Shown in pieces: positions 32,760-42,375 of a stretch of 64,000 bases of DNA (the first letter of the stretch is position 1; every line of letters begins with the position of its first letter). A program made the position numbers and the translations under genes. The DNA lies in the NCBI RefSeq assembly GCF_020177335.1, contig NZ_JAIVMG010000001.1, positions 496,001 through 560,000 of the forward strand. The letters run 5' to 3'. This stretch comes from Stappia indica (GTDB lineage: Bacteria; Pseudomonadota; Alphaproteobacteria; Rhizobiales; Stappiaceae). The notes under the pieces are model-generated. The model made no database searches. It was given only the letters and a program-made list of their open reading frames with translations, and was not told the DNA's origin.

Positions 32760-34811
32760 ATGTCCGATATTGCAAATCCGCTTCTTGCCCGCTGGGACAC
32801 GCCCTTCGGTCTTCCCCCTTTCGGCCAGATCGAAGCGGGTGACTTCGCCCCGGCGTTCGACACGGCCCTGGCGGAAGCAAAGGCGGATATCACGGCCATC
32901 GCCGAGCGGACGGACGCACCCGACTTCGCCAACACCATTGAGGCACTGGAGCGGGCCGGTGAGCAGCTCACCCGAGTCGCGTCGGTGTTCTTCAATCTCA
33001 CCGGCGCCCACACCAGCCCCGCCTTGCAGGCCATCGAGCGCGACATGGCGCCCCGGCTTGCCCGCCACCACAGTGAGACCATGCTCAACTCGGCGCTGTT
33101 CCGGCGGATCGAGCAGCTGTGGCAGCAACGGGAGAGCCTTGGCCTCAATGCGGAGCAGTTCCGGGTTCTGGAGCGCTATCACACCCTGTTCCGCCGCGCC
33201 GGGGCCGGGCTCGATGACGCCGCCAAGGCACGGATGAGCGAGATTACCCAGCGGCTGGCCGTGCTGGGCACGGCATTCTCCCAGAACGTTCTGCGCGACG
33301 AAGCGGAGTATGCGCTCGTTCTTGAAACGGAAGCGGATCTTGCCGGGCTGCCAGACTTTCTGCGGGCGGCAGCGGCCGAAGCGGCGCGCGAACGCGGACG
33401 CCCGGGCAAGCATGTGATCACCCTGTCCCGCTCGCTGATCGAGCCGTTCCTGCAATTCTCCGCAAGACGCGAGTTGCGCGAGGAGGCCTTCGCCGCCTGG
33501 ATCCGGCGCGGCGAGATGCCAGGCGAGACCGACAACCGCGAGATCATTGCCGAGACCCTGAAACTGCGTGCCGAGCGCGCACAGCTTCTCGGGTTCGACG
33601 ATTTCGCCAGCTTCAAGCTCGACGACACCATGGCTGGATCGCCGGCGGCGGTACGCGAGCTGCTGGAGGCGGTCTGGAACCCGGCACGGGCCCAGGCTGG
33701 CGCGGAAGCCGCCGCGCTGCAGGAAATCGCGGCGGCTGAGGGCGACAACCTTGAAATCGCCCCTTGGGACTGGCGCTACTATTCGGAAAAGCTTCGCCAG
33801 CGCGACTACGCCCTCGATGATGCCGAGCTGAAACCCTATTTCCAGCTCGACCGGATGATCGAGGCGGCCTTCCACACAGCCAACCGGCTGTTTGGCCTGA
33901 CGTTCCAGGAGGTCAAAGGGCTCGATCCTTATCACCCCGATGTACGTGCCTTCGAGGTGAAGGACCGGAGCGGCCAGCATCTGGGCCTGTTCCTTGGCGA
34001 TTATTTCAATCGGGCCTCCAAGCGCAGCGGCGCCTGGATGAGTGCCTTCCGGCGCCAGCAGAAGCTCGATGGCGACATTCGCCCGATCATCGTCAACGTG
34101 ATGAATTTCGCCAAGGCCGCCCCCGGCGCGCCGACATTGCTGACCTTCGACGATGCCCGCACCCTGTTTCACGAGTTCGGCCATGCCCTGCATGGGTTGA
34201 TGTCGAATGTCACCTATCCGCTGATCGCCGGCACCTCCGTTGCGCGCGATTTCGTCGAACTGCCGTCGCAACTGTTCGAGCATTGGCTCAGCGAGCCTGA
34301 AATCCTGTCGAAATTTGCCGTCAGCGCCCATGACGGCCAGCCCATGCCGCAGGATCTGCTCGACCGCCTGCACGCGGCCCGCAACTTCAATCAGGGGTTC
34401 TCCACCGTCGAATATCTCGCCTCGGCGATCTTCGATCTCGATGTGCATGACGGCCAGCCGGCGGACGGTGCGGACGTCGCCGCGCTTGAGGCGGCCACCC
34501 TGTCACGCATCGACATGCCGCGCGAGATCGTCATGCGGCATCGGCCGACCCATTTCGCCCATGTGTTCTCCGGCGATGGCTATTCGTCCGGTTACTACAG
34601 CTACATGTGGTCGGAGGTGATGGACGCGGACGCCTTTACCGCCTTTGAGGAAACCGGCGACGCGTTCCATCCGGACACCGCCGAGCGGCTCGGCAAGTGG
34701 ATCTACTCCGCCGGCGGCAGCCAGGACCCGAAGGACGCCTATATCGCCTTCCGCGGCGCATTGCCGTCGGTCGATGGCCTGCTCAAGAAGCGCGGGCTGA
34801 TCGCCGACTGA
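32760..34811 (+). CDS. M3 family oligopeptidase
   Basis: A zinc metallopeptidase of 683 residues (oligopeptidase A/Dcp-like) that degrades short peptides in the cytoplasm. The active site is FHEFGHALHGLM (HExxH). The downstream family segments FVELPSQLFEHW and SGYYSYMWSEVMDADAF are present. No signal peptide. The ATG at 32760 begins MSDIANPLLARWDTP. It ends 37 bases before the duplicated soxG fragment, with which it is convergent. Confidence 0.95.
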   Translation: MSDIANPLLARWDTPFGLPPFGQIEAGDFAPAFDTALAEAKADITAIAERTDAPDFANTIEALERAGEQLTRVASVFFNLTGAHTSPALQAIERDMAPRLARHHSETMLNSALFRRIEQLWQQRESLGLNAEQFRVLERYHTLFRRAGAGLDDAAKARMSEITQRLAVLGTAFSQNVLRDEAEYALVLETEADLAGLPDFLRAAAAEAARERGRPGKHVITLSRSLIEPFLQFSARRELREEAFAAWIRRGEMPGETDNREIIAETLKLRAERAQLLGFDDFASFKLDDTMAGSPAAVRELLEAVWNPARAQAGAEAAALQEIAAAEGDNLEIAPWDWRYYSEKLRQRDYALDDAELKPYFQLDRMIEAAFHTANRLFGLTFQEVKGLDPYHPDVRAFEVKDRSGQHLGLFLGDYFNRASKRSGAWMSAFRRQQKLDGDIRPIIVNVMNFAKAAPGAPTLLTFDDARTLFHEFGHALHGLMSNVTYPLIAGTSVARDFVELPSQLFEHWLSEPEILSKFAVSAHDGQPMPQDLLDRLHAARNFNQGFSTVEYLASAIFDLDVHDGQPADGADVAALEAATLSRIDMPREIVMRHRPTHFAHVFSGDGYSSGYYSYMWSEVMDADAFTAFEETGDAFHPDTAERLGKWIYSAGGSQDPKDAYIAFRGALPSVDGLLKKRGLIAD

Positions 34812-34848
34812 CCAAGCCTGAAACCGGAGCGTGGGGGCGTGCAAGGCG

Positions 34849-34947
34849 TCACAGCCCCCGCGCTCCCTCCGCCAGCAGTCCCTCGATGTAGGGGGCAAAG
34901 CTGCGCCAGCATTCCAGGGCGAAGGCCTCGTCCCCGAGCCGCCAGAG
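34849..34947 (-). pseudogene. Detached 3' fragment of soxG (duplicate)
   Basis: These 99 bases match the last 99 bases of intact soxG (35830-35928) at 94 positions. In the soxG frame they encode LWRLGDEAFALECWRSF... to a stop, 32 residues, without any start. Five substitutions, two of which change residues (V to L, L to A), suggest divergence or a related-strain origin rather than an assembly artefact. With the second copy it brackets the Abi-like gene. Confidence 0.9.
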
Positions 34948-35091
34948 CACAACTCTTGCAATCTGGAGTGGATTTCGGTCTAATTTTCGGAAGTTCGATT
35001 TGCCCGCACAATAGACGAGAAACGCCCAGAATCAAAAACCCCGGGCGCATACCATATGGCAGAGGCGGGTCCGGGGCGAACAACGGAGATT

Positions 35092-35814
35092 ATGGCTATC
35101 GACCACTCCGAAGTCAAGGAATTTGGCCTGCCAGACTCTCTGGATGAGTTATCGGCATCCTTGTCCCATGATCGCTTGGCGACGTATACGAATGCCACAT
35201 CAGGCAATCGTGTGGACGCCATGCGGCTTTATGCATGGAACACAGCAGTCAGCGCTGCTTTCTACGGCCCCTTGCAAGCATTGGAAGTCGCCCTTCGCAA
35301 CTCCATGACTTCGCAGTTGGCACTGGCCTATGGCGCCTCTTGGTACGAGAACCCTGCCGCCGGCCTCGACCATGGCTGTCGGCAAAGGATCAGGGAAAGC
35401 AGGCGAAAGCTTGCAAGAGAGCGATATCCGGACGACTCGCCCCATATCGTCGCTTCCTTGTCGTTCGGCTTCTGGGTCTCGCTCCTGGGGCGAGGAGGTC
35501 TTTTAGATCAGCGGAGCGGAGTTAAGGCGAATTACGAAATGACCCTTTGGCGCCCGGCCTTGCGAGGAGCCTTTCCCCATGCGGACAAAGTCTCCAGAAA
35601 ACGGGTCCACAAACCGCTCTACAATCTAAGAATACTCCGCAATCGGATCGCGCATCATGAGCCGGTTTTCATGCGCGACCTTCGAGACGACTATCAATCC
35701 ATTCTGACAATCGCGGACTGGATCGCACCACGAAAAAGCAGATGGATCGCCGCCCACAGTCGCCTGCCCGAGGTCCTGGCAACACCCCGAGATTCCAGCC
35801 AGATCAAATTCTGA
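35092..35814 (+). CDS. Abi-family (Abi-like, HEPN-fold) putative phage-defence protein
   Basis: A 240-residue protein. The C-terminal half has HKPLYNLRILRNRIAHHEPVF, the Abi_2/AbiD-type signature. It includes the HEPN RNase motif R-x4-H (RNRIAH). The N-terminal region has AWNTAVSAAFYGPLQALEVALRNSM, also typical. HEPN Abi proteins abort phage infection by cleaving RNA; that role here is inferred. GGAG six bases before ATG 35092 sets the start; an earlier ATG (35056) lacks one. Codon and base use are more AT-rich than the flanking sox genes. No antitoxin partner is visible. Confidence 0.85.
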   Translation: MAIDHSEVKEFGLPDSLDELSASLSHDRLATYTNATSGNRVDAMRLYAWNTAVSAAFYGPLQALEVALRNSMTSQLALAYGASWYENPAAGLDHGCRQRIRESRRKLARERYPDDSPHIVASLSFGFWVSLLGRGGLLDQRSGVKANYEMTLWRPALRGAFPHADKVSRKRVHKPLYNLRILRNRIAHHEPVFMRDLRDDYQSILTIADWIAPRKSRWIAAHSRLPEVLATPRDSSQIKF

Positions 35815-35829
35815 CGCAGATGATTTGGC

Positions 35830-36387
35830 TCACAGCCCCCGCGCTCCCTCCAGCAGCAGCCCCTCGATGTAGGGGGCAAAGCTGCGCCAACATTCCACGG
35901 CGAAGGCCTCGTCCCCGAGCCGCCAGAGGATGATTTCCGCCTTGGCAAACAAGGTGCGCGTCGCCATTCCCACCGGGAAGGCCGCAAGGTCGAGGTCGAG
36001 AAACACCTGGGTGTTGAGCAGACGCGCCGCCCGCTCGCCTTCCACCAAAAGCGCCAGATTGCGCTCCGAAACATCGACAAGAGCATGCGGCACATCTGCC
36101 AGAGCCGCTTCGATGCCGGCGGCGATTGCCGCTGGGGGCTCATCGGCGGCGAGCAGCAGCCATTCATCCGGCCCGAGCCACAGCGCGGCGCGGGCGGCGA
36201 CCTGGTTGGCGGCAAGCGGGGTCATCGGCAGGGACGCGCCGAAAGCCGCGCCGGCCTTGCCGGCGGCAGCCGCGTCGCCGCGAAAGGCGAAGCGCGCGAC
36301 GGGCCGGGTGCGAGAAACGCGCAGCCCCGGGGCGGCGAGCACCGTTTCGGTGTCACCATCGGCGGAATAAAGGATTGCCTCAGACAT
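35830..36387 (-). CDS. soxG: Sarcosine oxidase gamma subunit
   Basis: Small subunit of heterotetrameric sarcosine oxidase. The 185-residue protein is related to the GcvT fold and has the family segment ALWLGPDEWLLLAADE and HALVDVSERNLALLVEGERAARLLNTQVFLDLD. The C-terminus LWRLGDEAFAVECWRSF is the part duplicated at 34849. Its start overlaps the soxA end by eight bases. It is the last gene of soxBDAG. Confidence 0.93.
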   Translation of the reverse strand: MSEAILYSADGDTETVLAAPGLRVSRTRPVARFAFRGDAAAAGKAGAAFGASLPMTPLAANQVAARAALWLGPDEWLLLAADEPPAAIAAGIEAALADVPHALVDVSERNLALLVEGERAARLLNTQVFLDLDLAAFPVGMATRTLFAKAEIILWRLGDEAFAVECWRSFAPYIEGLLLEGARGL

Positions 36388-39385
36388 TGAGCCGCGCTCC
36401 TTCGGGATCGACGAACACCGGTGGGACCACCTCGACGGTGATCGCGCCTTCCGGCATCGGCACATGCAGGGTTTCGCCCATCCGGGCCCGGCCATCGGCG
36501 ATCATCGCCAGGGCAATCGGCCGGCCAGCGGCGGGTGAAACATAGGACGAGGTCACATGACCAAGCGCGGGGGTCTTCAGCGCGGGCACCGCCTCGCGGG
36601 TGATCTGCGCCCCCTCCTCCAGGAGCGCCGTGCCGTCCCTGGTCAACAGGCCGACCAGTTGCTTGCGCCCCTCGGCCACGAGATCCGGCCGGGCCAGCGA
36701 ACGCATGCCGACGAAGTCGCGCTTCTTCTTGCCGATGGCCCAGCTCATGCCGACATCGTCCGGGGTGACGGTACCATCGGTCTCCTGACCAACGATGATG
36801 TAGCCCTTTTCCGCCCGCAGCACATGCATGGTCTCGGTGCCATAGGCGCAACCGCCAAGCTTCTCGACATTGGCCCAGACCGCCTCCCAGACCTCGCGGG
36901 CGCGCGAGGGCGGCACGTTGAGCTCATATCCGGCCTCGCCGGTGAAGCTCATGCGGAACAGCCGGCAGGGAATGCCGCCCATCACGTGCCCTTCGCGCAT
37001 GGACATATGCGGCAGCGCCTCGGTCGCAAGGTCGATATCATCGACAAGCGGCGCGATCGCCTCCCGCGCCTTCGGCCCCTGCACCGCGATCACCGCCCAT
37101 TGTTCGGTGGTGGAGGTCAGCCAGACCTTGAGGTCCGGCCATTCGGTCTGGAGATAGTCCTCCATATGGGCGAGCACACGCGGCGCACCGCCGGTGGTGG
37201 TGGTCACATGGAACCGGTCCTCGGCCAGCCGGCCGACGACACCGTCATCCATGATGAACCCGGCCTCGTTCAGCATCAGCCCGTAGCGCAGGCGGCCTGG
37301 CCCGAGCTTCAGCCACGGATTGGTGTAGATCCGGTTGAGGAATTCCGCCGCATCCGGTCCGACGACCTCGATCTTGCCCAGGGTGGAGGCGTCGAACAGG
37401 CCGACGCTTTCGCGCACCGTGCGGCACTCCCGCTCCACCGCGCGGTGCATGTCCTCACCGCCGCGCGGGAAATACCAGGCGCGCTTCCACAGGCTGACAT
37501 CCTCGAAGGCCGCGCCCTGCCCCGCCGCCCAGCCATGGATCGGCGTCTTGCGGACCGGATCGAACAGATCGCCGCGCGAGGTGGTGGCGAGCGTTCCGAA
37601 ACTGACCGGCGTATAAGGCTGGCGGAACGTGGTCAGCCCCACCTCCGGCACCGGCCGGTTCAGCGCGGTGGAGGCAATCGACAGGGCGTTCATGTTCGAC
37701 AGACGCCCCTGATCGGTCGCCATGCCGGTGGTCGTGTAGCGCTTGATATGCTCGATGGAGTGCATGCCCTCGCGCACCGCCAGCTTGACGTCCTTGGCGG
37801 TGACGTCGTTCTGGTAGTCGACAAAGGCGCGCACCCTGGCCGCATCCCGGTCGTGCGGCAGCGCGCCCAGCACCCAGCCAATACCGGCCTCACCGCCCTC
37901 GGCGACGATCTGGCGCGGCGCATGCGCCGTGCCCGTGGCCTCTCGGGCTGCCTCCGCGCCGGCATGGGCGCCATCGGCAAGCACCGCCGCAAGCCCGTCG
38001 ACCCCGGCGCAGCTCCCGGCGGAGCGCTCCGCCTGCACGGCCGCTCCGGGCAGATAGGCCCCGCGCTCCGCGTCCCAGACGAGCTTTCCGCGTGACTGGG
38101 AGTGCAGGCTGACATTCGGCGTCCAGCCGCCGGACATCAGCAGGCAATCGGCATTCACGGTACCGGCCGCTGTAACGCTGCCCGATCGCAACCGGCCCAG
38201 CAGAACGCTGCGCACGCGCTTGCGGCCAAGCACCCCGGTGACGACGCAGGAGGTCTCGACGCGGATGCCTGCCGCCCGCGCTTCGGCGACAAGCGCCTCA
38301 TCGGGCCGCTCCCGCAGGTCGGCGATGACCGCGATGGAGCCACCCGCCGCATGGATGTCGAGCGCTGCGCGATAGGCCGTATCGCAGGCGGTGGCGACCG
38401 CGATGGATCTGCCCGGCAACACCCCATAGCGGTTGGCATAGATACGCCCCGCCTCGGCCAGCATCACACCCGGGCGGTCGTTTTCCGGAAACACCAGCGG
38501 GCGCTCAATCGAACCGGCGGCGATCACCACCTGACGGGCGCGAACCTGCCACAACCGTTCGCGCGGCAAATCCGGGTCCGGCACGGCAAGATGGTCGGTG
38601 ACCCGTTCGCCGAGCGCGATATAGTTGTGATTGAAATAGCCGAACGCGGTGGTGCGCAGCAGCAGGGTGACGCGCGGATTGGCGGCCAGCTCCGCCAGCG
38701 CCGCTTCCAGCCAGCGGTCAGCCGGCTGGCGCTCCACCGTCGCGCCGGTCTCATGCAGCAGCGCCCCGCCCATTTCCGCCTGCTCATCGGCCAGGATCAC
38801 CCGCGCGCCCACCTCAGCGGCGGACAGGGCAGCGGCGATGCCCGCCGGACCGGCGCCGGCGATCAGTACGTCGCAGTGGGCATAGCGGTTGGCATAGCGG
38901 TCGCGATCCGGCGCGGTCGGCGCGACCCCGAGGCCGGCGGCCGCCCGGATGAACGGCTCGTAGACCCGATTCCAGAAGCTCTTCGGCCACATGAAGGTCT
39001 TGTAGTAGAAGCCCGCGACAAACAGCGGCGACAGCAAATCATTGACCGCGCCGATGTCGAACCCGAGCGAGGGAAAGCGGTTCTGGCTGCGGGCGGACAG
39101 CCCCTCATGGAGCTCAACCTGGGTGGCGCGCAGGTTCGGGGTGCCGGAGCCCGGCGACCGGGTGACGCCGACCAGCGCGTTCGGCTCCTCCGAGCCGGCG
39201 GTGAGGATACCGCGCGGCCGGTGATACTTGAACGAGCGGCCGACAAGATGCTCGTCATTAGCCAGAAGGGCGGAGGCGAGCGTATCTCCGGCAAAGCCGG
39301 TCAGCTCCCGGCCATCGAAGGTGAAACGCACCGGCTGCGACCGGTCGATACGGCCGCCGGAGCGGGTGCGGCGGATCTGGGTCAC
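36380..39385 (-). CDS. soxA: Sarcosine oxidase alpha subunit
   Basis: Large subunit of the enzyme that oxidises sarcosine to glycine, H2O2 and methylene-tetrahydrofolate. The 1,001-residue protein has an N-terminal 2Fe-2S-like domain fold (RFTFDGRELTGFAGDTLASAL), a NAD-binding domain with CDVLIAGAGPAGIAAALS, and a C-terminal aminomethyltransferase-like folate domain (ESVGLFDASTLGKIEVVGPDA; FTGEAGYELNV). It starts with GTG at 39385, overlapping the soxD stop (GTGA), which indicates coupling. This length is normal for the family. Confidence 0.96.
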   Translation of the reverse strand: MTQIRRTRSGGRIDRSQPVRFTFDGRELTGFAGDTLASALLANDEHLVGRSFKYHRPRGILTAGSEEPNALVGVTRSPGSGTPNLRATQVELHEGLSARSQNRFPSLGFDIGAVNDLLSPLFVAGFYYKTFMWPKSFWNRVYEPFIRAAAGLGVAPTAPDRDRYANRYAHCDVLIAGAGPAGIAAALSAAEVGARVILADEQAEMGGALLHETGATVERQPADRWLEAALAELAANPRVTLLLRTTAFGYFNHNYIALGERVTDHLAVPDPDLPRERLWQVRARQVVIAAGSIERPLVFPENDRPGVMLAEAGRIYANRYGVLPGRSIAVATACDTAYRAALDIHAAGGSIAVIADLRERPDEALVAEARAAGIRVETSCVVTGVLGRKRVRSVLLGRLRSGSVTAAGTVNADCLLMSGGWTPNVSLHSQSRGKLVWDAERGAYLPGAAVQAERSAGSCAGVDGLAAVLADGAHAGAEAAREATGTAHAPRQIVAEGGEAGIGWVLGALPHDRDAARVRAFVDYQNDVTAKDVKLAVREGMHSIEHIKRYTTTGMATDQGRLSNMNALSIASTALNRPVPEVGLTTFRQPYTPVSFGTLATTSRGDLFDPVRKTPIHGWAAGQGAAFEDVSLWKRAWYFPRGGEDMHRAVERECRTVRESVGLFDASTLGKIEVVGPDAAEFLNRIYTNPWLKLGPGRLRYGLMLNEAGFIMDDGVVGRLAEDRFHVTTTTGGAPRVLAHMEDYLQTEWPDLKVWLTSTTEQWAVIAVQGPKAREAIAPLVDDIDLATEALPHMSMREGHVMGGIPCRLFRMSFTGEAGYELNVPPSRAREVWEAVWANVEKLGGCAYGTETMHVLRAEKGYIIVGQETDGTVTPDDVGMSWAIGKKKRDFVGMRSLARPDLVAEGRKQLVGLLTRDGTALLEEGAQITREAVPALKTPALGHVTSSYVSPAAGRPIALAMIADGRARMGETLHVPMPEGAITVEVVPPVFVDPEGARLNV

Positions 39386-39702
39386 CGGCCGGTCTCCTTG
39401 TTCGGGGCAGCAGGCGCCGACACCTCGATAGCGGGGCGCGGCTCGCCGGCCTTGTAGACGGCGAGGAAGCGGTCGCTGACCGTATCGCGCAGGGCATTGA
39501 AGAACCGGCCGCACCCATGCACATGGCGCCAGCGTTCGGCCATCACGCCCTTCGGGTTGCTGCGCATGTAGAGAAAATCGGCCCATTGCTCATCGGTCAG
39601 TTCCGACGGGCTCTCGGGGCGGGCGATATGCGCCTCGCCGCCATAGCGGAATTCGAGCTCGGGGCGCTCCACCGCGCAATAGGGGCACTGGATCAGCAGC
39701 AT
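39382..39702 (-). CDS. soxD: Sarcosine oxidase delta subunit
   Basis: A 106-residue zinc-binding subunit. It starts MLLIQCPYCAVERPELEF, with the CPYC zinc knuckle, and continues to a second site with WRHVHGCGRFFNALRDT (H and C). It lies between soxB and soxA with close spacing and overlap, as in the standard soxBDAG operon. Confidence 0.96.
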   Translation of the reverse strand: MLLIQCPYCAVERPELEFRYGGEAHIARPESPSELTDEQWADFLYMRSNPKGVMAERWRHVHGCGRFFNALRDTVSDRFLAVYKAGEPRPAIEVSAPAAPNKETGR

Positions 39703-39711
39703 GAACCTACC

Positions 39712-40965
39712 TCAATGGGCGACGGCGGCGGCTGCCGCCTCGTCGATGAGCCGGCCCGTGCGGAACCGGTCGAGGGTGAAGGGCGCATTGATCGGATGCG
39801 GGTCGTCGCGGGCGATGGTGTGGGCGAAGACATGCCCCGACCCGGGCGTTGCCTTGAACCCGCCAGTGCCCCAGCCGCAATTGACAAAAAGCCCCGGCAC
39901 CGGCGTCTTGCCGATGATCGGCGAGCGGTCCGGGGTCACGTCGACGATGCCGCCCCAGTTGCGCAGCATCCGCATGCGGCGGAACATCGGGAACAGCTCA
40001 CAGATGGCATCGACCGTGTGGGTGGTGATCTGCAATCCGCCGGTCTGGCTGTAGGAGACATACTGGTCGGTGCCGGCGCCGATCACCAACTCGCCCTTGT
40101 CCGACTGCGAGACATAGGCATGCACCGTGTTGGACATGACCACGCAAGGGAAGCAGGGTTTGACCGGTTCGGAGACCAGCGCCTGCAGCGGATTCGATTC
40201 CAGCGGCATGCGCACGCCGGCCATGTCCATCACCGTGCTGGTATGCCCGGCGGCGACAACGCCCACCTTCTTCGCGCCGATGAAGCCGCGCGAGGTCTCG
40301 ACCCCGGCGACCAATCCATCGGCATTCCGGCGAATGCCCGTGACCGCGCAGTTCTGAATGATATCGACGCCGTACTTGTCCGCGCCGCGCGCGTAGCCCC
40401 AGGCCACCGCGTCATGCCGGGCGACGCCGCCCTTGCGCTGCAAGGCGGCGCCGAGCACCGGATAGCGGATGTTCTTGCCGATGTTCAGCGGTGGACAGAA
40501 GGCCTTCGCCTCTTCGGCGGTCAGCCATTCGTTCTGTACGCCGGCCAGCCGGTTGGCGTGCACATGGCGCTTGAACACCTGGATGTCATGCACCGTATGC
40601 GCCAGCATCATCACGCCGCGCGCCGAATACATGACGTTGTAGTTCAGCTCCTGCGACAGGTCCTGCCACAGGTCCATGGCATGGTCGTAGAGCGCTTCGC
40701 TCTCCTCCCAAAGGTAGTTGGAGCGAACGATGGTCGTGTTGCGCCCGGTGTTGCCGCCGCCGAGCCAGCCCTTTTCCAGCACGGCGACGTTGGTCACGCC
40801 GTGCTCCCTGGCCAGGTAATAGGCGGTCGCCAGCCCATGGCCGCCCGCGCCGATAATGAGCACGTCATAGGCGGGTTTCGGCTCGGGCTTGCGCCACTGA
40901 TCGCCCCAGTCCTGATGGGCGTTCAGCGCCTTGCGCGCCAGCTCCCAGAAGGAGAAACGGGTCAT
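39712..40965 (-). CDS. soxB: Sarcosine oxidase beta subunit
   Basis: Flavoprotein subunit with the active site for sarcosine oxidation. The 417-residue protein has the FAD Rossmann motif DVLIIGAGGHGLATAYYLA and the later VAAGHTSTV and NCGWGTGGFKATPGSGHVFAH segments. The C-terminal half belongs to the DAO fold. The ATG at 40965 gives MTRFSFWELARKAL, the family start. It is the first gene of soxBDAG. The operon links choline/betaine breakdown to one-carbon metabolism. Confidence 0.96.
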   Translation of the reverse strand: MTRFSFWELARKALNAHQDWGDQWRKPEPKPAYDVLIIGAGGHGLATAYYLAREHGVTNVAVLEKGWLGGGNTGRNTTIVRSNYLWEESEALYDHAMDLWQDLSQELNYNVMYSARGVMMLAHTVHDIQVFKRHVHANRLAGVQNEWLTAEEAKAFCPPLNIGKNIRYPVLGAALQRKGGVARHDAVAWGYARGADKYGVDIIQNCAVTGIRRNADGLVAGVETSRGFIGAKKVGVVAAGHTSTVMDMAGVRMPLESNPLQALVSEPVKPCFPCVVMSNTVHAYVSQSDKGELVIGAGTDQYVSYSQTGGLQITTHTVDAICELFPMFRRMRMLRNWGGIVDVTPDRSPIIGKTPVPGLFVNCGWGTGGFKATPGSGHVFAHTIARDDPHPINAPFTLDRFRTGRLIDEAAAAAVAH

Positions 40966-41073
40966 GCGAACCTCGGCTTCCTGTCGCGATCGCGAACCGG
41001 CGCGACCATCCATGGCATTGTTGTGCCGCCGTTTCCAGCGCGCGGCTTGTGCAAATCCGACATGCTGTCGCGC

Positions 41074-41487
41074 CTAAGCGCCACGCTCGCTTTCACCGGA
41101 GCGCAGCAGCGCCGCACCTGTGAGGATCACACCAAGCCAGGCAGCGATCAACAGGCTGCCGCCAAGCGGCGCGGCGAAGGGAAACAGCCGCACGCCGCCA
41201 TAGGCGCGAAACAGCAGATCGCCGCAAAAGAGCGCCAGACCGGCAACAAGCACAAAAAGCGCTCCGGTCCCCATCGCCAGAACGCCGGAGGGCACACCGC
41301 GCCCGCGCCAGAGAAAGAGCAGGGACAGGCTGAGAAACAGCGGCGCGTGGAACAGCAACATCTGTGCCGCCGGCCGAAGCAACTCGGTTGCAGCCGAATG
41401 GGTAGCCGCCGCCGACAGCGCCACGCCGCCCGCTCCGGCCATCCCTCCAAGGATGAACCCCAAACCCGCTCGCCGTCCGATCCCCAT
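41074..41487 (-). CDS. DUF423 family membrane protein
   Basis: A 137-residue protein with four membrane helices: LGFILGGMAGAGGVALSAAA, LLFHAPLFLSLSLLFLW, ALFVLVAGLALFCGDLL and GGSLLIAAWLGVILTGAALL. The Gly-rich helices and the CGDLLFR...GGVRLFPFAAPLGG segment are typical of DUF423. Function unknown. The ATG at 41487 fits the family start. It lies 108 bases upstream of soxB on the same strand. Confidence 0.88.
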   Translation of the reverse strand: MGIGRRAGLGFILGGMAGAGGVALSAAATHSAATELLRPAAQMLLFHAPLFLSLSLLFLWRGRGVPSGVLAMGTGALFVLVAGLALFCGDLLFRAYGGVRLFPFAAPLGGSLLIAAWLGVILTGAALLRSGESERGA

Positions 41488-41602
41488 GACTTTCCTTAAG
41501 TTTTTCGCTGCGGCGGCCGGCCCGTACCGGCCCGCTCTCCATGTGGCTGCCGTTATACCCCAAACCCAGCCCGATGGCGCCATCGCCGCGAGAGAATTCG
41601 GC

Positions 41603-41636
41603 TTTACAAGCGCATAAGCTGCGTTAGGTTACGTAA
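41603..41636 (+). promoter_or_regulatory. Candidate promoter of the tungstate transporter operon
   Basis: TTTACA (41603-41608) and TAGGTT (41625-41630) are 16 bases apart. The palindrome TTACGTAA (41629-41636) overlaps the predicted start and could be a repressor site. tupB starts at 41668. Confidence 0.35.
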
Positions 41637-41667
41637 AGGCATTCATTTTCGGAAACCGCGCGGGATT

Positions 41668-42375
41668 ATGCAGGATTTCGCAAACTCCTTCTCGCTGGCC
41701 TTTGAGTTGCTGTGGCGGTTTGACCCGGCGCTGGGCGAGATCGTGTTCCTGTCGCTGCGCGTCACCTTCGCCGCGGTTCTGATCGCCTGTGCCATCGGCC
41801 TGCCAATCGGCGCCGCGCTGGCGATCCTGCGCTTTCCCGGACGCGGGCTGTTCGTCGTTCTCTTCAACACCTTGATGGGCCTGCCGCCGGTGGTGGTTGG
41901 CCTCCTGGTCTATATGCTCTTGTCGAATGCCGGACCGCTTGGCGTTCTCCGGCTGCTCTACACCCCCGGCGCGATGATCATCGCACAATCCGTTCTGGTC
42001 ACCCCGATCATCGTCGCCCTCACCCACCAGGTCCTGAGCGATCTCAACGCCGAATACGCGGACACCTTCCGCTCCATGGTGGTTCCCTGGCACAAGGCCG
42101 CCGTGACGCTGCTGTGGGATGCCCGCTATGCGCTCTTGACCGTAGTGCTTGCCGGCTTCGGCCGGGCCATCGCCGAGGTTGGCGCCGTCATCATTGTCGG
42201 CGGCAACATCAACCACGTCACCCGCGTCATGACCACAGCCATCGCTCTTGAGACATCGAAGGGCGATCTGGCATTGGCGCTGGCGCTGGGCCTCGTGCTC
42301 CTGATGATCGCGCTGGCGGTCAACGCTGCCGTGATGGCCGTCAGGGCGAGCGCGCGGAGGATGGCCTATGCCTGA
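41668..42375 (+). CDS. tupB: Tungstate ABC transporter permease
   Basis: Inner-membrane subunit of a tungstate-specific importer. The 235-residue protein has five to six helices and the MetI-type coupling loop EYADTFRSMVVPWHKAAVTLLW with RAIAEVGAVIIVGGNI. The family signature FNTLMGLPPVVVGLLVYMLLS fits TupB. It is first in a tupB-tupC-tupA operon; its end overlaps tupC by eight bases. Tungsten use by a cofactor enzyme (for example formate dehydrogenase) is suggested but not shown here. Confidence 0.9.
   Translation: MQDFANSFSLAFELLWRFDPALGEIVFLSLRVTFAAVLIACAIGLPIGAALAILRFPGRGLFVVLFNTLMGLPPVVVGLLVYMLLSNAGPLGVLRLLYTPGAMIIAQSVLVTPIIVALTHQVLSDLNAEYADTFRSMVVPWHKAAVTLLWDARYALLTVVLAGFGRAIAEVGAVIIVGGNINHVTRVMTTAIALETSKGDLALALALGLVLLMIALAVNAAVMAVRASARRMAYA

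Larger units (their letters stand above)
34849..35928. mobile_element. Putative small integrated cassette between soxG 3'-end direct repeats
   Basis: Two 99-bp direct repeats (34849-34947 and 35830-35928) flank about 880 bases holding one Abi-like gene. The right repeat completes a functional soxG; the left is a remnant. This is the layout left by site-specific insertion at a gene's 3' end that restores the gene, though no integrase is present. Homologous exchange with a related strain is the alternative. Confidence 0.55.

Noticed and set aside
40695-40715. CTCCTCCC inside soxB
   Set aside because: Part of an ordinary coding sequence without a surrounding stem, so not another CUCCUCCC RNA.
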